A DNA stretch of 62,840 nt, taken from Aquibium sp. A9E412. Its GTDB lineage: Bacteria > Pseudomonadota > Alphaproteobacteria > Rhizobiales > Rhizobiaceae. The stretch lies in contig NZ_JAOAOP010000017.1 in assembly GCF_030398335.1 (NCBI RefSeq), positions 1-62,840 of the forward strand. Direction: 5' to 3'. Below, in pieces: positions 1 through 7,972 of this stretch (the stretch's first letter is position 1; every line of letters starts with the position of its first letter). Both the position numbers and the translations under genes were made by a program. The notes under the pieces are model-generated. The model did not search any database. It was given only the letters and a program-made list of their open reading frames with translations, and was not told where the DNA came from.

Positions 1-480
1 CGACAGGCCGGCCGCTGTCAGGACGAGCGCGGTGGCGCCCGCCGCCGCCACCCCGAGGCTGGTGCCCGTGCTGACGATCGACAGCGCGCCCGGCCGCCGC
101 GCGTCCGCCACCTGCAGGTGCACCGCGTGGTTGAACGGCGTCCACGCCATGCCGGCGCTCGCCATCGCCAGGAAGACGCCGACGACGAGGACCGGCAGGC
201 TGGCCGCCATCGACGCGATGCCGAGGCCCAGCGCGGCGGCGATCAGGCCCGCCGTGACCGGCACCCGCGCGCCGTGCCGCGCCGTCAGCACGGCGGCGGC
301 GACGAGGCCGAGCACGAAGCCGGAGAACCCGAGGCCCGAGATCAGGCCGGCGGTCCCGGCCGAGAAGGAGAACGTCGAGCGCAGCTCCGGCAGGAACAGC
401 CCGAAACCCATGCGGGCCGGTCCGAAGGTGATCGCGGTGGCGGCAAACCCGGCGGCGGAGAGTTTGCAGAATGGCGTCAT
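1..480 (-). CDS. MFS transporter, partial (C-terminus beyond left edge)
   Basis: The minus strand reads from an ATG at 480 to the window edge without a stop, giving about 160 residues of the N-terminal half of a major facilitator superfamily carrier. Hydrophobic helices alternate with short polar loops, and an Arg/His-rich loop (TARHGARVPV) follows the second helix, as in the MFS A-loop. Small residues (Gly, Ala) dominate the helices. It lies about 140 bp downstream of the TRAP permease gene on the same strand and could be read through from it. The substrate cannot be inferred from this half. The family call rests on topology and the loop motif only. Confidence 0.7.
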   Translation of the reverse strand, partial: MTPFCKLSAAGFAATAITFGPARMGFGLFLPELRSTFSFSAGTAGLISGLGFSGFVLGLVAAAVLTARHGARVPVTAGLIAAALGLGIASMAASLPVLVVGVFLAMASAGMAWTPFNHAVHLQVADARRPGALSIVSTGTSLGVAAAGATALVLTAAGLS

Positions 481-623
481 GGCCGGCCTTCCGTGTGCGG
501 AAGGGGCAACGCGCGAGCGCCGTCAGCGATCCCGCACGAGGTTGCCGGCCCGCGCAGCGGTCGGGCGGCCCTGCCCCGGCCGGATGCCGGCGCGGCGTCT
601 CGAACCCGGCGGCCCGCCGGCCG

Positions 624-1931
624 TCAGTCGAGCACGCCGGGCAGCCAGGTGGCGATCGCCGGGAAGAAGAAGACCAGCATCAGGCCAATGAACTGCAGCA
701 CCACGAACGGTCCGACCGAGCCGTAGATGTCGCCCATCGAGACCCCCTTTGGCATCACGCTCTTCAGCCAGAACAGCACGAAGCCGAAGGGCGGCGTCAG
801 ATAGGCGATCTGGATGTTGACGATGAACAGCGCGCCGAACCACAGCTTGTCGACGCCGAGCTCGTCGAGGATCGGCACGAACAGCGGCGTGCACAGCATG
901 ATGATGGCCCAGTCGTCCATGAACATGCCGAGCACCAGGATGATGAACATCATCATCAGCATGACGCCGGTCGCGCCGCCGGGCATCGACAGCACCAGCT
1001 CGGTGAGCAGGTCCTGGCTGCCGAGCGTGTTGAAGATGTTGAGATAGACGTTGGCGCCGATCAGGATCCACAGGCCCATGCCGGTCAGCCGCACGGTGGT
1101 GGCCAGCGACTCGCGCAGCACCGGCCAGGTCAGCCGGCCGTAGACCAGGTTGATCAGGAAGGCGCCCGCCGCGCCGAAGGCGGCCGCCTCGGCCGGTGTC
1201 GCGATGCCGCCCCAGATGACGCCGAGCACGATGATGATCAGCACCGCGAACGGCCAGATGTTGACCACCGCCTGCGCCTTCTCGCGCGTGGTGAACTTCA
1301 TGTCCTCGGGCAGCGCCGGCCCGAGATGCGGCTGCAGCCGGCAGCGGATGCCGATGTAGATCGTGTAGAACGCGGCGAGCATCAGCCCCGGCACGACGCC
1401 GGCCAGGAACAGGTCGCCGATCGAGACCTTGGCCAGGAGCCCGTAGAAGATGAACGGGACGCTCGGCGGGATCAGCGCGCCGAGCGCGCCGCCGGCGGCG
1501 ATCGACCCGATCGCGATCGAGCGGTCGTAATTGTACTTCATCATCGACGGATAGGCGATCTGGCCCATCGTGATGGTGGCCGGCGGAGTGATGCCGGTGA
1601 CGGCGGCGAAGATGGTGCACACCTGAACGGTGCCCATCGCCAGGCCGCCGTGGATGTGGCCGATCAGCTTGTAGACGGCGTCGTAGGCCGCCTCCGCGAT
1701 GCCGGAGAAGCGGATCAGGCTGCCCATGAACAGGAACAGCGGCACGGTGACCAGGATGGTGTTCCAGGGCGTGTAGTAGAAGGCGCTGGGGATCGCCAAG
1801 AGCGAGCGCGGCTCGAAGATCAGCGCGAACAGCACCGCCACGCCGCCCAGCCCGAAGGCCACGGGCAACCCCATGAACAAGACGACGAACAGCACGAGAA
1901 AGTAGAGAACCGTAACGAGTTCGAGGCTCAT
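624..1931 (-). CDS. dctM: TRAP transporter large permease (DctM subunit)
   Basis: A 435-residue polytopic inner-membrane protein with about a dozen hydrophobic helices. It is the DctM subunit of a tripartite ATP-independent periplasmic (TRAP) transporter, which uses the sodium or proton gradient to import an organic acid delivered by the binding protein. Family hallmarks include the opening LGLPVAF-like helix, a Gly-rich PPATITMGQIAYPSM segment near residue 105, and IAAGGALGALIPPSVPFIFY near residue 145. It is the last gene of a dctQ-dctP-dctM set on the minus strand, separated from dctP by 180 bp holding a strong hairpin. Length is normal for the family. The substrate is not visible. Confidence 0.93.
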   Translation of the reverse strand: MSLELVTVLYFLVLFVVLFMGLPVAFGLGGVAVLFALIFEPRSLLAIPSAFYYTPWNTILVTVPLFLFMGSLIRFSGIAEAAYDAVYKLIGHIHGGLAMGTVQVCTIFAAVTGITPPATITMGQIAYPSMMKYNYDRSIAIGSIAAGGALGALIPPSVPFIFYGLLAKVSIGDLFLAGVVPGLMLAAFYTIYIGIRCRLQPHLGPALPEDMKFTTREKAQAVVNIWPFAVLIIIVLGVIWGGIATPAEAAAFGAAGAFLINLVYGRLTWPVLRESLATTVRLTGMGLWILIGANVYLNIFNTLGSQDLLTELVLSMPGGATGVMLMMMFIILVLGMFMDDWAIIMLCTPLFVPILDELGVDKLWFGALFIVNIQIAYLTPPFGFVLFWLKSVMPKGVSMGDIYGSVGPFVVLQFIGLMLVFFFPAIATWLPGVLD

Positions 1932-2054
1932 GCGACGTCCCGTGCTGTGAGTGTGGTCATGGCTGGTGCGTGCGGCGGCGGCCCGCCGTCCGGCTGCGCG
2001 TGGCGGCGGCTGCGGCGGGGCCGGCCCGGACGGCCGGCCGCGCGCCTCGTGAAA

Positions 2055-2088
2055 GGCGCCTGCCTCTGGTCACGCACAGGCAGGCGCC
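2055..2088 (-). promoter_or_regulatory. Intercistronic hairpin between dctP and dctM
   Basis: Perfect 11-bp arms (GGCGCCTGCCT at 2055-2065 and AGGCAGGCGCC at 2078-2088) flank a 12-nt loop. Read on the minus strand the stem is followed by TTTC, not a long U run. It sits in the gap between binding protein and permease, where such hairpins often stabilise the upstream mRNA or end part of transcription, so that more binding protein than permease is made. The structure is seen; the role is inferred. Confidence 0.6.
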
Positions 2089-2111
2089 GGGTCGGCGGAC
2101 GGACGACGCCG

Positions 2112-3164
2112 TCAGTAGGCGCCGATGTCCTTGAGGTACTTGGTCCACAGCTCGACGCCCTTGGCCGTGCGATCGGACTGGGCGGCGACCTGCGGCCAGA
2201 CCTCCTCGATCGACTTCTGGCGCATGCGGGCGATCTCCTCGTCGGACAGCGTGATCACCTCGCCGCCGGCGTCGCGCAGGATCTGCAGCGCCTCCTCGAC
2301 GCCCTCGGCGTGCATCCGGCTGGTCTCGAAGTAGACCTCCTCGAAGACGCCGTTGATCTGCTCGCGCTGCCAGTCGGTCAGGCCGTTCCAGGCGTCGAGA
2401 TTGACGAAGATCTCCTGATGCTGGGCCGGGTTCCAGCCGGGCATGATGGCGTAGTCGACCACCTCGTGGAACGACATGTCGTCGATGCCGCCGGTGTCCC
2501 AGTAGGTGCCTTCGACCGTGCCCAGCCGGATGGCGGTGTAGATGTCACCGGCGTCGAGCGAGACCGGCGAGCCGCCCATCGTGGAGTGGAAGATCGCCTG
2601 CGGGCCGCCGGCGCGCATCTTCTTGCCGGAGAGGTCCTCCATGCTTTCCACGCGGAACTTGGTGAACATGGCGTTGGGGCCCTGGTTGCTCCAGCCGACC
2701 CAGTGCAGGTTCCGCTCGTTCGCCGCCTCCTGGACGATGTCGCCGATGCGGTAGTCGGGATTGCCCCACATCGCCTCCCAGGCCTCTTCGGTGCTGTTGG
2801 CGCCCATCGCCATGCCGAAGGCGAGCATGCCCTCGGGCATGTCGCCGCCATAGACGGTGGCCCAGCAGGCCGTGCCGTCGGTCATGCCGGCGGCCGCCGC
2901 GCCGAAGGCCTCCGAGCCGCTGGTCAGCGCGCCGACCGGCTCGACCCGGATCTTGACGGTTCCCTCCGTCGCCTCCTCGACCGCCTCCACCCAGGGCATC
3001 ACGCCGTTCGCCCAGCCGGCGTCGCTCTGGTCGAAGCAGGGCTGGAAGACCCACTCCGTCACCTCGTCCGGCGGGCCGTTCTCCTGCGCCACCGCAAGGG
3101 AGCCCGACAGCGCCAGAGCACCGAGCGAAAGAAGCGTCGATCTCATCGCATGTTCCGTCTTCAT
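2112..3164 (-). CDS. dctP: TRAP transporter substrate-binding protein (DctP family)
   Basis: A 350-residue periplasmic solute receptor. It has a signal peptide (residues 1-26, cleavage after SLAVAQ) and then a DctP-type fold. The conserved stretch around residues 185-220 (KMRAGGPQAIFHSTMGG, then a TAIRLGTVEG motif) holds the Arg that usually clamps the substrate carboxylate. A GAGGG Shine-Dalgarno lies 6 nt before the ATG at 3164; a second in-frame ATG six codons later is possible. It is flanked by dctQ and dctM on the same strand, so the three form one importer. The ligand is probably an organic acid but cannot be read from the sequence. Confidence 0.92.
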   Translation of the reverse strand: MKTEHAMRSTLLSLGALALSGSLAVAQENGPPDEVTEWVFQPCFDQSDAGWANGVMPWVEAVEEATEGTVKIRVEPVGALTSGSEAFGAAAAGMTDGTACWATVYGGDMPEGMLAFGMAMGANSTEEAWEAMWGNPDYRIGDIVQEAANERNLHWVGWSNQGPNAMFTKFRVESMEDLSGKKMRAGGPQAIFHSTMGGSPVSLDAGDIYTAIRLGTVEGTYWDTGGIDDMSFHEVVDYAIMPGWNPAQHQEIFVNLDAWNGLTDWQREQINGVFEEVYFETSRMHAEGVEEALQILRDAGGEVITLSDEEIARMRQKSIEEVWPQVAAQSDRTAKGVELWTKYLKDIGAY

Positions 3165-3226
3165 CTCATACCCTCATCGTTTGCTGCGCTTCGCTTCGTG
3201 TTTTCTTGTTGTTGCCTGCACCGTGG

Positions 3227-3736
3227 TCACGATGCCGGTTTGTGGCCGGTCACAAGCGTGCGCACGTCGCGCACGAGGTTCTTGATAACCAGCAGGAGCA
3301 CGATCGCCCCGGCCAGCGGGATCACCGACTTGATCGGATAGATCGGAATGGGCACCGCCGTCGGCGTCACCTGGTTGAGCATGATCGACAGCTTCGCCGC
3401 GTCGATGCCCTTCCAGATCAGCGTGCCGAGGAAGAGCACGGCGAACGGCGCCGTCAGGATGTCGAGGATGGCCTGCGTGCGCTCCGAGGCCGCCGCGTAG
3501 AACAGGTCGAGCTTGACGAAGGTGTCGTGCTTCAGCGCGTACGCCCCGCCGACGCAGGCGAGCAGCACCATCGCCGCCTGCAGCGTCGTGCCGATCCACA
3601 TCGACGGCGCGTTCATGACATAGCGCAGGAAGACGTCGGTTACGCCGAAGATCATGCAGTAGAGCACAAGAAGCCAGCCGATGCGGCCCATGATCTCGGC
3701 GATGGCGTCAAACAGTCCTTCGACTTTCCGCCACAA
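3227..3736 (-). CDS. dctQ: TRAP transporter small permease (DctQ subunit)
   Basis: A small four-helix membrane protein that pairs with DctM. Helices lie near residues 15-35, 45-65, 90-110 and 130-150, with the typical FLRYVMNAPSMWIGTTLQAAM segment in the first half. I place the start at a TTG (3736) because GGGGAGGAG lies 6 nt upstream and the protein then opens LWRKVEG, normal for the family (169 aa). An in-frame start at 3826 would add 30 Arg-rich residues with no family counterpart. It is the first gene of the TRAP operon. Confidence 0.88.
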   Translation of the reverse strand: MWRKVEGLFDAIAEIMGRIGWLLVLYCMIFGVTDVFLRYVMNAPSMWIGTTLQAAMVLLACVGGAYALKHDTFVKLDLFYAAASERTQAILDILTAPFAVLFLGTLIWKGIDAAKLSIMLNQVTPTAVPIPIYPIKSVIPLAGAIVLLLVIKNLVRDVRTLVTGHKPAS

Positions 3737-4225
3737 TGTCGTCTCCTCCCCATTGCGGCCGGCCGGTCTTGCCGCCAGCACCTCGACCCGTCGGCCTTGT
3801 CGTCGACGGCCCTCAAGTTCCGGCAACTTGAATAGGCAACGACCGGCGGGTATAGGACCAGTTCAGAATTCGCATATGGCCAAATGGAAGTCTTTCACAC
3901 CAGGCGGCCCGGAGTCCACCGGCGCCCGATACGGCGCGCCGGCACCCCGCCCGGCGGCCGGACCGTGCGGCGGCCCGCCGCACCGCCGTTTCCGCCCTTC
4001 ATCGCCGTCTGCCCGGCCGGCTCTTAGCCGGTGACGCGCCGCCCCCGGCGCTGCCGGCGCGCGCTCGCACGGCGCTTGCAGAAAAAACGCTTGAGCACTG
4101 AAAAGCAAAACGAAAAGCGCGACAGGGCGTGGCCGCACCGCGGCGCCGTCGCCGGCTCCGGTTGGCGCGCGATGCCGCGCCCCGCGCGCCGCGCGGCGCG
4201 TCTGCATGCCGGGCGGCAACCGGCT
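3737..4225. other. Gene-free upstream region of the TRAP operon
   Basis: About 490 bp with no ORF whose composition looks coding. The part nearest dctQ should hold the TRAP promoter. An AT-richer island at about 3860-3900 contains the imperfect palindrome ATATGGCCAAAT, a plausible regulator site. A second A/T-rich patch at about 4076-4120 (AAAAAACGCTTGAGC and AAAAGCAAAACGAAAAGC) follows the end of the small gene at 4226 on the minus strand. I saw no clear terminator hairpin there. Confidence 0.5.
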
Positions 4226-4609
4226 CTACAGGTCCGCGGCGGCGGTGCGGCCGGCCGTGCCGCGCAGCGCTGCGGCGCTGCGCACGGCGGCGGCGCCGGC
4301 GAGCGCGGCCGCGCTCATCTCCTGAAACAGCAGCGCCACCTCCTCGAACGCGGACAGGTCCGGCTCGTCGGGCTCCAGCTCGTCGAGCTCGGCGAGGAAG
4401 GCGGTCAGCCGCCGCACGGCGTCGAGCCGGCCGCGCGCCTCACCGAGCCGCAGCTCGGCCTGCAGGTGGACGCTTTCCAGCACCAGCCGGTCGAGCGTCG
4501 AGCGGGCGCGCGCCTCGCAGCCGCAGTCGAGATCGGCATCGAGCAGCGCGTCGCGGATCTGCACCACGAAGGTCTGGAACGTCTCGCGGTCCTGGTCGTG
4601 GATCGACAT
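4226..4609 (-). CDS. Hypothetical protein downstream of nirK
   Basis: A 127-residue soluble, mostly helical, acidic protein that I do not recognise. It opens with a polar segment containing two Cys (DLDCGCEAR near residues 27-35), continues with long amphipathic helices rich in Leu, Glu and Arg, and ends in an Ala/Arg-rich tail. The start at 4609 has AGGAG about 10 nt upstream; an in-frame ATG eight codons earlier lacks one. It lies about 75 bp after nirK on the same strand, so it is probably co-transcribed under the same NnrR-type site. A role linked to nitrite reductase is inference from position only. Confidence 0.6.
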   Translation of the reverse strand: MSIHDQDRETFQTFVVQIRDALLDADLDCGCEARARSTLDRLVLESVHLQAELRLGEARGRLDAVRRLTAFLAELDELEPDEPDLSAFEEVALLFQEMSAAALAGAAAVRSAAALRGTAGRTAAADL

Positions 4610-4685
4610 TGCGGAAATCTCCTGGCGCGGCAACGGCGACGGGCCGCCGGCGGCTGCCGGCGGCCCCTCGCCCGTCGCGGGGTTG

Positions 4686-5741
4686 CTATTCGGCGAGCAG
4701 GCCGAGCCTTTCCTCGATGCCCTCGCGGAAGATGTCGGGCTGCTCCGGCCCTTCGACGACCAGCTTGCCGACCAGGCCGCGCATGGCGCGCGACAGCGCG
4801 TGATCGACGAGCAGGTATTCGCCGGGCACCTCGACCTTGAAGTCGACCGCCGCCGCGCCGCCGGGCGGCACCGTGATCGTCTGCACGTCGGGCAGCGGAT
4901 CGCCGGTCAGCGAGCCGAGATTGTAGACGTGGTCGAAGATCTCGCCGATGACGTGGAAGCTGGAGGTCTTGTTGGGGCCGCCCACGCCGAAGTAGATGCG
5001 CACCGTCTCGCCGACCTCGGCCGTGAGCGCATTGTCGCCGGTCAGCGCCTGGTCGGCGCCGTTGAAGACGTAGTATTCCGGCGTCTCGTTCATCAGCTTG
5101 TCATAGCTCTCGGTGAGCTGTCCGCTGCCGCCATAGGCCTCCTCGGTGTAGAGCTCGCCCTGCATGACGTAGAACTCGCGATCGACCGGCGGCAGGCCGC
5201 CCTCGGGTTCGACCAGGATGAGGCCGTACATGCCGTTCGAGATGTGCTGCGCGGCCGGACCGACGGCGCAGTGGTAGACGTAGAGCCCGGGGTTGAGCGC
5301 CTTGAAGGTGAAGCCCTTCTCCTCGCCGGGCGCGGCCAGCGTGGCGCTGCCGCCGCCGTGCACGCCGGTGACGGCGTGGAAGTCGACGTTGTGCATCGCC
5401 ATGCTGCCGTCGTCGTTCTTCAGCCGCACCTCGACCGTGTCGCCGACGCGCACGCGCACCAGCGGTCCGGGCACCTTCCGGTTGAAGGTCCAGTAGGTGT
5501 AGGTCGTGCCGTCGGCGAGTTCGCCGACCACCTCGACCGTCTCGAGGCCGACCCGCACGATCTGCGGGCCGCGCTCGCCCACCGCGCCCGGCAGGTCGGT
5601 CGCCTGGCGCACGATGTCGAGCGGCGCCTCGGCGGTGCCGCGCGCGGCCGCATCGTCGGCAAGGGCCGTCAGCGGCGCGCCGCCGGCCATCAGCAGGCCG
5701 ATCGCCGCGGCGGTTGCGAGGAGGGTGTTGCGCGTATTCAT
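4686..5741 (-). CDS. nirK: Copper-containing nitrite reductase, AniA-type
   Basis: A 351-residue periplasmic enzyme (EC 1.7.2.1) reducing nitrite to nitric oxide in denitrification. The signal peptide ends near ALADD (residues 25-30), followed by two cupredoxin domains. Type 1 copper ligands are visible as H117 (MHN), H157-C158 (YHC), H166 and M171 (HISNGMYG); type 2 ligands and catalytic residues as D120/H122 (VDFH), H263 (SSFHVIG) and H314 (VDHAL). The YHCAVGPAAQHISNGMYG loop has C-x7-H, as in Neisseria AniA, rather than the longer EGMVPW loop of class I enzymes. Upstream lies an NnrR-type box at 5806-5819. All ligand residues are intact, so it should be active. Confidence 0.97.
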   Translation of the reverse strand: MNTRNTLLATAAAIGLLMAGGAPLTALADDAAARGTAEAPLDIVRQATDLPGAVGERGPQIVRVGLETVEVVGELADGTTYTYWTFNRKVPGPLVRVRVGDTVEVRLKNDDGSMAMHNVDFHAVTGVHGGGSATLAAPGEEKGFTFKALNPGLYVYHCAVGPAAQHISNGMYGLILVEPEGGLPPVDREFYVMQGELYTEEAYGGSGQLTESYDKLMNETPEYYVFNGADQALTGDNALTAEVGETVRIYFGVGGPNKTSSFHVIGEIFDHVYNLGSLTGDPLPDVQTITVPPGGAAAVDFKVEVPGEYLLVDHALSRAMRGLVGKLVVEGPEQPDIFREGIEERLGLLAE

Positions 5742-5805
5742 GACACGGGTCTTTCCGGTTCGCGTTGTGATGGATGAACCCTAGGCGTCGCCGGGCCAGC
5801 CCTCT

Positions 5806-5819
5806 TTGTGCTTGCGCAA
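5806..5819 (-). promoter_or_regulatory. NnrR/FNR-type box upstream of nirK
   Basis: On the minus strand the site reads TTGCG-CAAG-CACAA, an exact match to the TTGCG-N4-CACAA form described for NnrR targets in Rhodobacter. NnrR is the NO-responsive Crp/Fnr relative. The centre is about 71 bp before the nirK ATG, which fits a site at -41.5 with a 30-nt leader. The match is seen in the DNA; the identity of the regulator is inferred, since no nnrR gene lies in the window. Confidence 0.75.
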
Positions 5820-5949
5820 ATTCGCCGACGATGGCCGGCGCGCGAGGCGACCGCCGCGTTGGCGACAGCGGAACGGGCAACGCCCCCGCGAGTTGTCCCG
5901 ACACGCAACCCGCCCCGCCGGCGCGGGGCCGTCACCGACAGGAGGAACC

Positions 5950-6519
5950 ATGCCGGACCGTGCGCGAATCGTCGGCATCTCGGGGAGCCTGCGCCAGGGC
6001 TCGTTCAACACCGCCGCGCTGCACGCCGCGCGCGAGATGGCGGCCGACCGCCTCGACATCGACGTCGTCAGGCTGAACGGCCTGCCGCTGTTCGACGCCG
6101 ACGTCGAGGCGCGCGGCTGGCCCGGGCCGGTCGCCGCGCTGCGCGAGCGCGTGGCGGCGGCCGACGGGGTGATCTTCGCGGTGCCCGAATACAACTACTC
6201 GATGACCGGCGTCCTGAAGAACGCGATCGACTGGCTGTCGCGGCCGGAGGGCGCCGCCCCGCTCAACGGCAAGCCGGCGACCATGCTCGGTGCGACGCCG
6301 AGCAAGATCGGCACCGCGCGCGCCCAGGCGCATCTGCGCGACGTCGTCTTCTACAACGCCATGCCGCTGCTGCCCTATGGCGAGGTGCTGATCATGGATG
6401 CCGACGACAAGTTCGACGCCGACGGCCGGCTGACCGACGAGACCTCGCGCAAGTTTCTCGGCGATCTGCTCGACAAGTTCGCGGACTGGGTCGCGGCGAC
6501 GGCCGGCACGGGCGGCTGA
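5950..6519 (+). CDS. NADPH-dependent FMN reductase / chromate-quinone reductase family
   Basis: A 189-residue flavodoxin-fold cytoplasmic flavoprotein. The FMN phosphate loop GSLRQGSFN is at residues 10-18, and PEYNYSMTGVLKNAIDW (near 77-93) is the family signature; both are intact. Members reduce quinones, chromate or azo dyes with NAD(P)H and are mainly antioxidant. The ATG at 5950 is preceded by GGAGGAA. It is divergent from nirK across a 208-bp region containing the NnrR-type box, about 135 bp from this start, so shared control is possible but unproven. Confidence 0.9.
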   Translation: MPDRARIVGISGSLRQGSFNTAALHAAREMAADRLDIDVVRLNGLPLFDADVEARGWPGPVAALRERVAAADGVIFAVPEYNYSMTGVLKNAIDWLSRPEGAAPLNGKPATMLGATPSKIGTARAQAHLRDVVFYNAMPLLPYGEVLIMDADDKFDADGRLTDETSRKFLGDLLDKFADWVAATAGTGG

Positions 6520-6560
6520 TCCCGCCGCCGGCACCACCCGGCCGCAGCGCGCCGCCCTTC

Positions 6561-7271
6561 TTACTTGCCGCTCAGCCGCAGCGTCGTGCCGGTCGCCTCG
6601 CTGGTCAGCGCGAGCGTGCCGGCGAAGGGGTCGTAGGCGACGGCGAGCCGGCCCTGCAGCGCATCGAGGATGCGCCGTTCCTGCGCGTTGACCGCCGCGT
6701 CGGCGCAGGCCATGCGGGTCGTCGCCATCGGCTGGTCGATGACCAGCGCCGTGCCGTCCAGCCGCCCGCCGCCGCTGAACCGGTTGCAGCCGGTCGAGCC
6801 GGACACCGTGCCGTCCGCCGCAAAGCGGATCTCGGCCTCGCCGAGCGCCGGCGCGCCGCCGACCGCCACGAAGCGCCACGCCGTGCCCGCCGCCGCGTCC
6901 GCCTCCTGCGCCGGAGCGGAGCCCTCGGCGAGATAGCGCGCCGCCACCCAGCCCTCGATGCCGCGATAGGCGATGCGGCACCAGCCGCGCGGGGCGTCGC
7001 GCCGCTCGGCCTCCGTCATCGCCTCCCATTCGGCGTAGCTCGGCGCGCCCTGGCAGCCGAGATTGCGGATGCCGTCGCCGTCCCACGGGATCTCGCCGAT
7101 CTTGGCCGCCTCGGCGCTCGGCCCGGCACGGATGTTGAGGACGTCGTCGGCCGTCACGCCGGTGACGCGGAAATAGTCCGGGCCGTCGGCGGTCGCCCGC
7201 GCGGCGGTGGCGGCCAGGACCGCGGCGGCGAGGGCCAGGGCGGCGGCGGCGAAGAGGTTGCGCAGCAGCAT
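6561..7271 (-). CDS. Secreted protein with SH3-like and META (HslJ-like) domains
   Basis: A 236-residue envelope protein: signal peptide (1-27), a bacterial SH3-like domain (about 33-95, with LNIRAGPS and GWVAARYL motifs), and a C-terminal META domain (about 108-232, with GSTGCNRFSGG and ATTRMAC motifs). META proteins such as HslJ are associated with heat and antibiotic stress. SH3-like domains often contact peptidoglycan. The start at 7271 lies six bases below the end of the GlsB-family gene (7277), so the two are probably co-transcribed. No lipobox is evident. Confidence 0.82.
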   Translation of the reverse strand: MLLRNLFAAAALALAAAVLAATAARATADGPDYFRVTGVTADDVLNIRAGPSAEAAKIGEIPWDGDGIRNLGCQGAPSYAEWEAMTEAERRDAPRGWCRIAYRGIEGWVAARYLAEGSAPAQEADAAAGTAWRFVAVGGAPALGEAEIRFAADGTVSGSTGCNRFSGGGRLDGTALVIDQPMATTRMACADAAVNAQERRILDALQGRLAVAYDPFAGTLALTSEATGTTLRLSGK

Positions 7272-7276
7272 CGCGG

Positions 7277-7558
7277 TCAGGCCCTGCGCACGGCCTTGAT
7301 GATCAGCAGCAGCACCACCGCGCCGATCACCGCGGCGATGATCGCGCCGACGATGCTCTCGCTCGGCGCCGACCCGAGAAGGCGCATCGCGAAGCCGGCG
7401 ATCCACGCGCCGGCGATGCCGATGGCGATGTCGCCGAGTAGCCCGTAGCCCGAGCCCTTGACGATCAGGCCGGCGATCCAGCCGACGACGGCGCCGAACA
7501 CGGCGAGAATGAGGATGGCGATCACCAGCCCCATGCCGGTTCCCACTGCCTGCTCCAT
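7277..7558 (-). CDS. GlsB/YeaQ/YmgE family stress-response membrane protein
   Basis: A 93-residue inner-membrane protein of three hydrophobic, Gly-rich helices, the pattern of the family formerly called transglycosylase-associated proteins. Typical motifs are VGWIAGLIVKGSGYGLLGDI and a final VVLLLIIKAVRRA helix with a basic end. Members are induced in general stress; their activity is unknown. An AGGAGG sequence sits 7 nt before the ATG at 7558. It is followed at once by the SH3/META gene, forming a small envelope-stress operon. Confidence 0.88.
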   Translation of the reverse strand: MEQAVGTGMGLVIAILILAVFGAVVGWIAGLIVKGSGYGLLGDIAIGIAGAWIAGFAMRLLGSAPSESIVGAIIAAVIGAVVLLLIIKAVRRA

Positions 7559-7614
7559 GATGGCCCTCCTGTCTGCTTCGCGGGCTCGCGCGACCGGCCG
7601 CCGGCCTCTGCGCC

Positions 7615-7860
7615 TCAGGCGAGCGCCGGGATGCGCAGCACCTGCCCCGGATAGATCGCGTCCGGATCGCCGAGCATCGGCCTGTTCGCCTCGAAGATGG
7701 CGTTGTATGTCGTGCCGTCGCCACACGCCGCCTTGGCGATCGCCCACAGCGTATCGCCCTTTTCCAGGGTGTGGAAGCGCGCCGGCCCGGCCGGCGTCGA
7801 GGCGGCGACGAGCGCGGTCATGTCGCGCGCCAGCGCCAGGCCGCCGTCGGGCGCCGCCAC
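7615..7860 (-). pseudogene. LysM-domain protein, apparent 5'-truncated BON-LysM (Kbp/YgaU-like) gene
   Basis: The reading frame encodes a clear LysM domain at its C-terminal end (FHTLEKGDTLWAIAK, then IFEANRPMLGDPDAIYPGQV), matching the LysM half of the potassium-binding protein Kbp/YgaU. Family-like sequence continues upstream in the same frame to about 7957 (FEKTIPAVGNTLGIARVE), resembling the end of a BON domain, but no start codon exists there; the first usable ones are GTG 7860 and ATG 7821. The frame then runs into the end of the upstream gene. Either a short LysM-only protein is made, or this is the remnant of a two-domain gene that lost its 5' part. I favour the remnant. Confidence 0.55.
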
Positions 7861-7972
7861 CTTGAGCTCGGACGCCTCGACCCTGGCGATGCCGAGCGTG
7901 TTGCCGACCGCCGGGATCGTCTTCTCGAAGACGGACTGGTCCTCGACGGCTCCCTCAAGCCGTCTCCTCCGC

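Noticed and set aside
471-3341. A 956-codon open frame on the plus strand over the TRAP genes
   Set aside because: Arg/His/Gln-rich antisense shadow of three clear TRAP genes on the other strand; no domain and no ribosome site.
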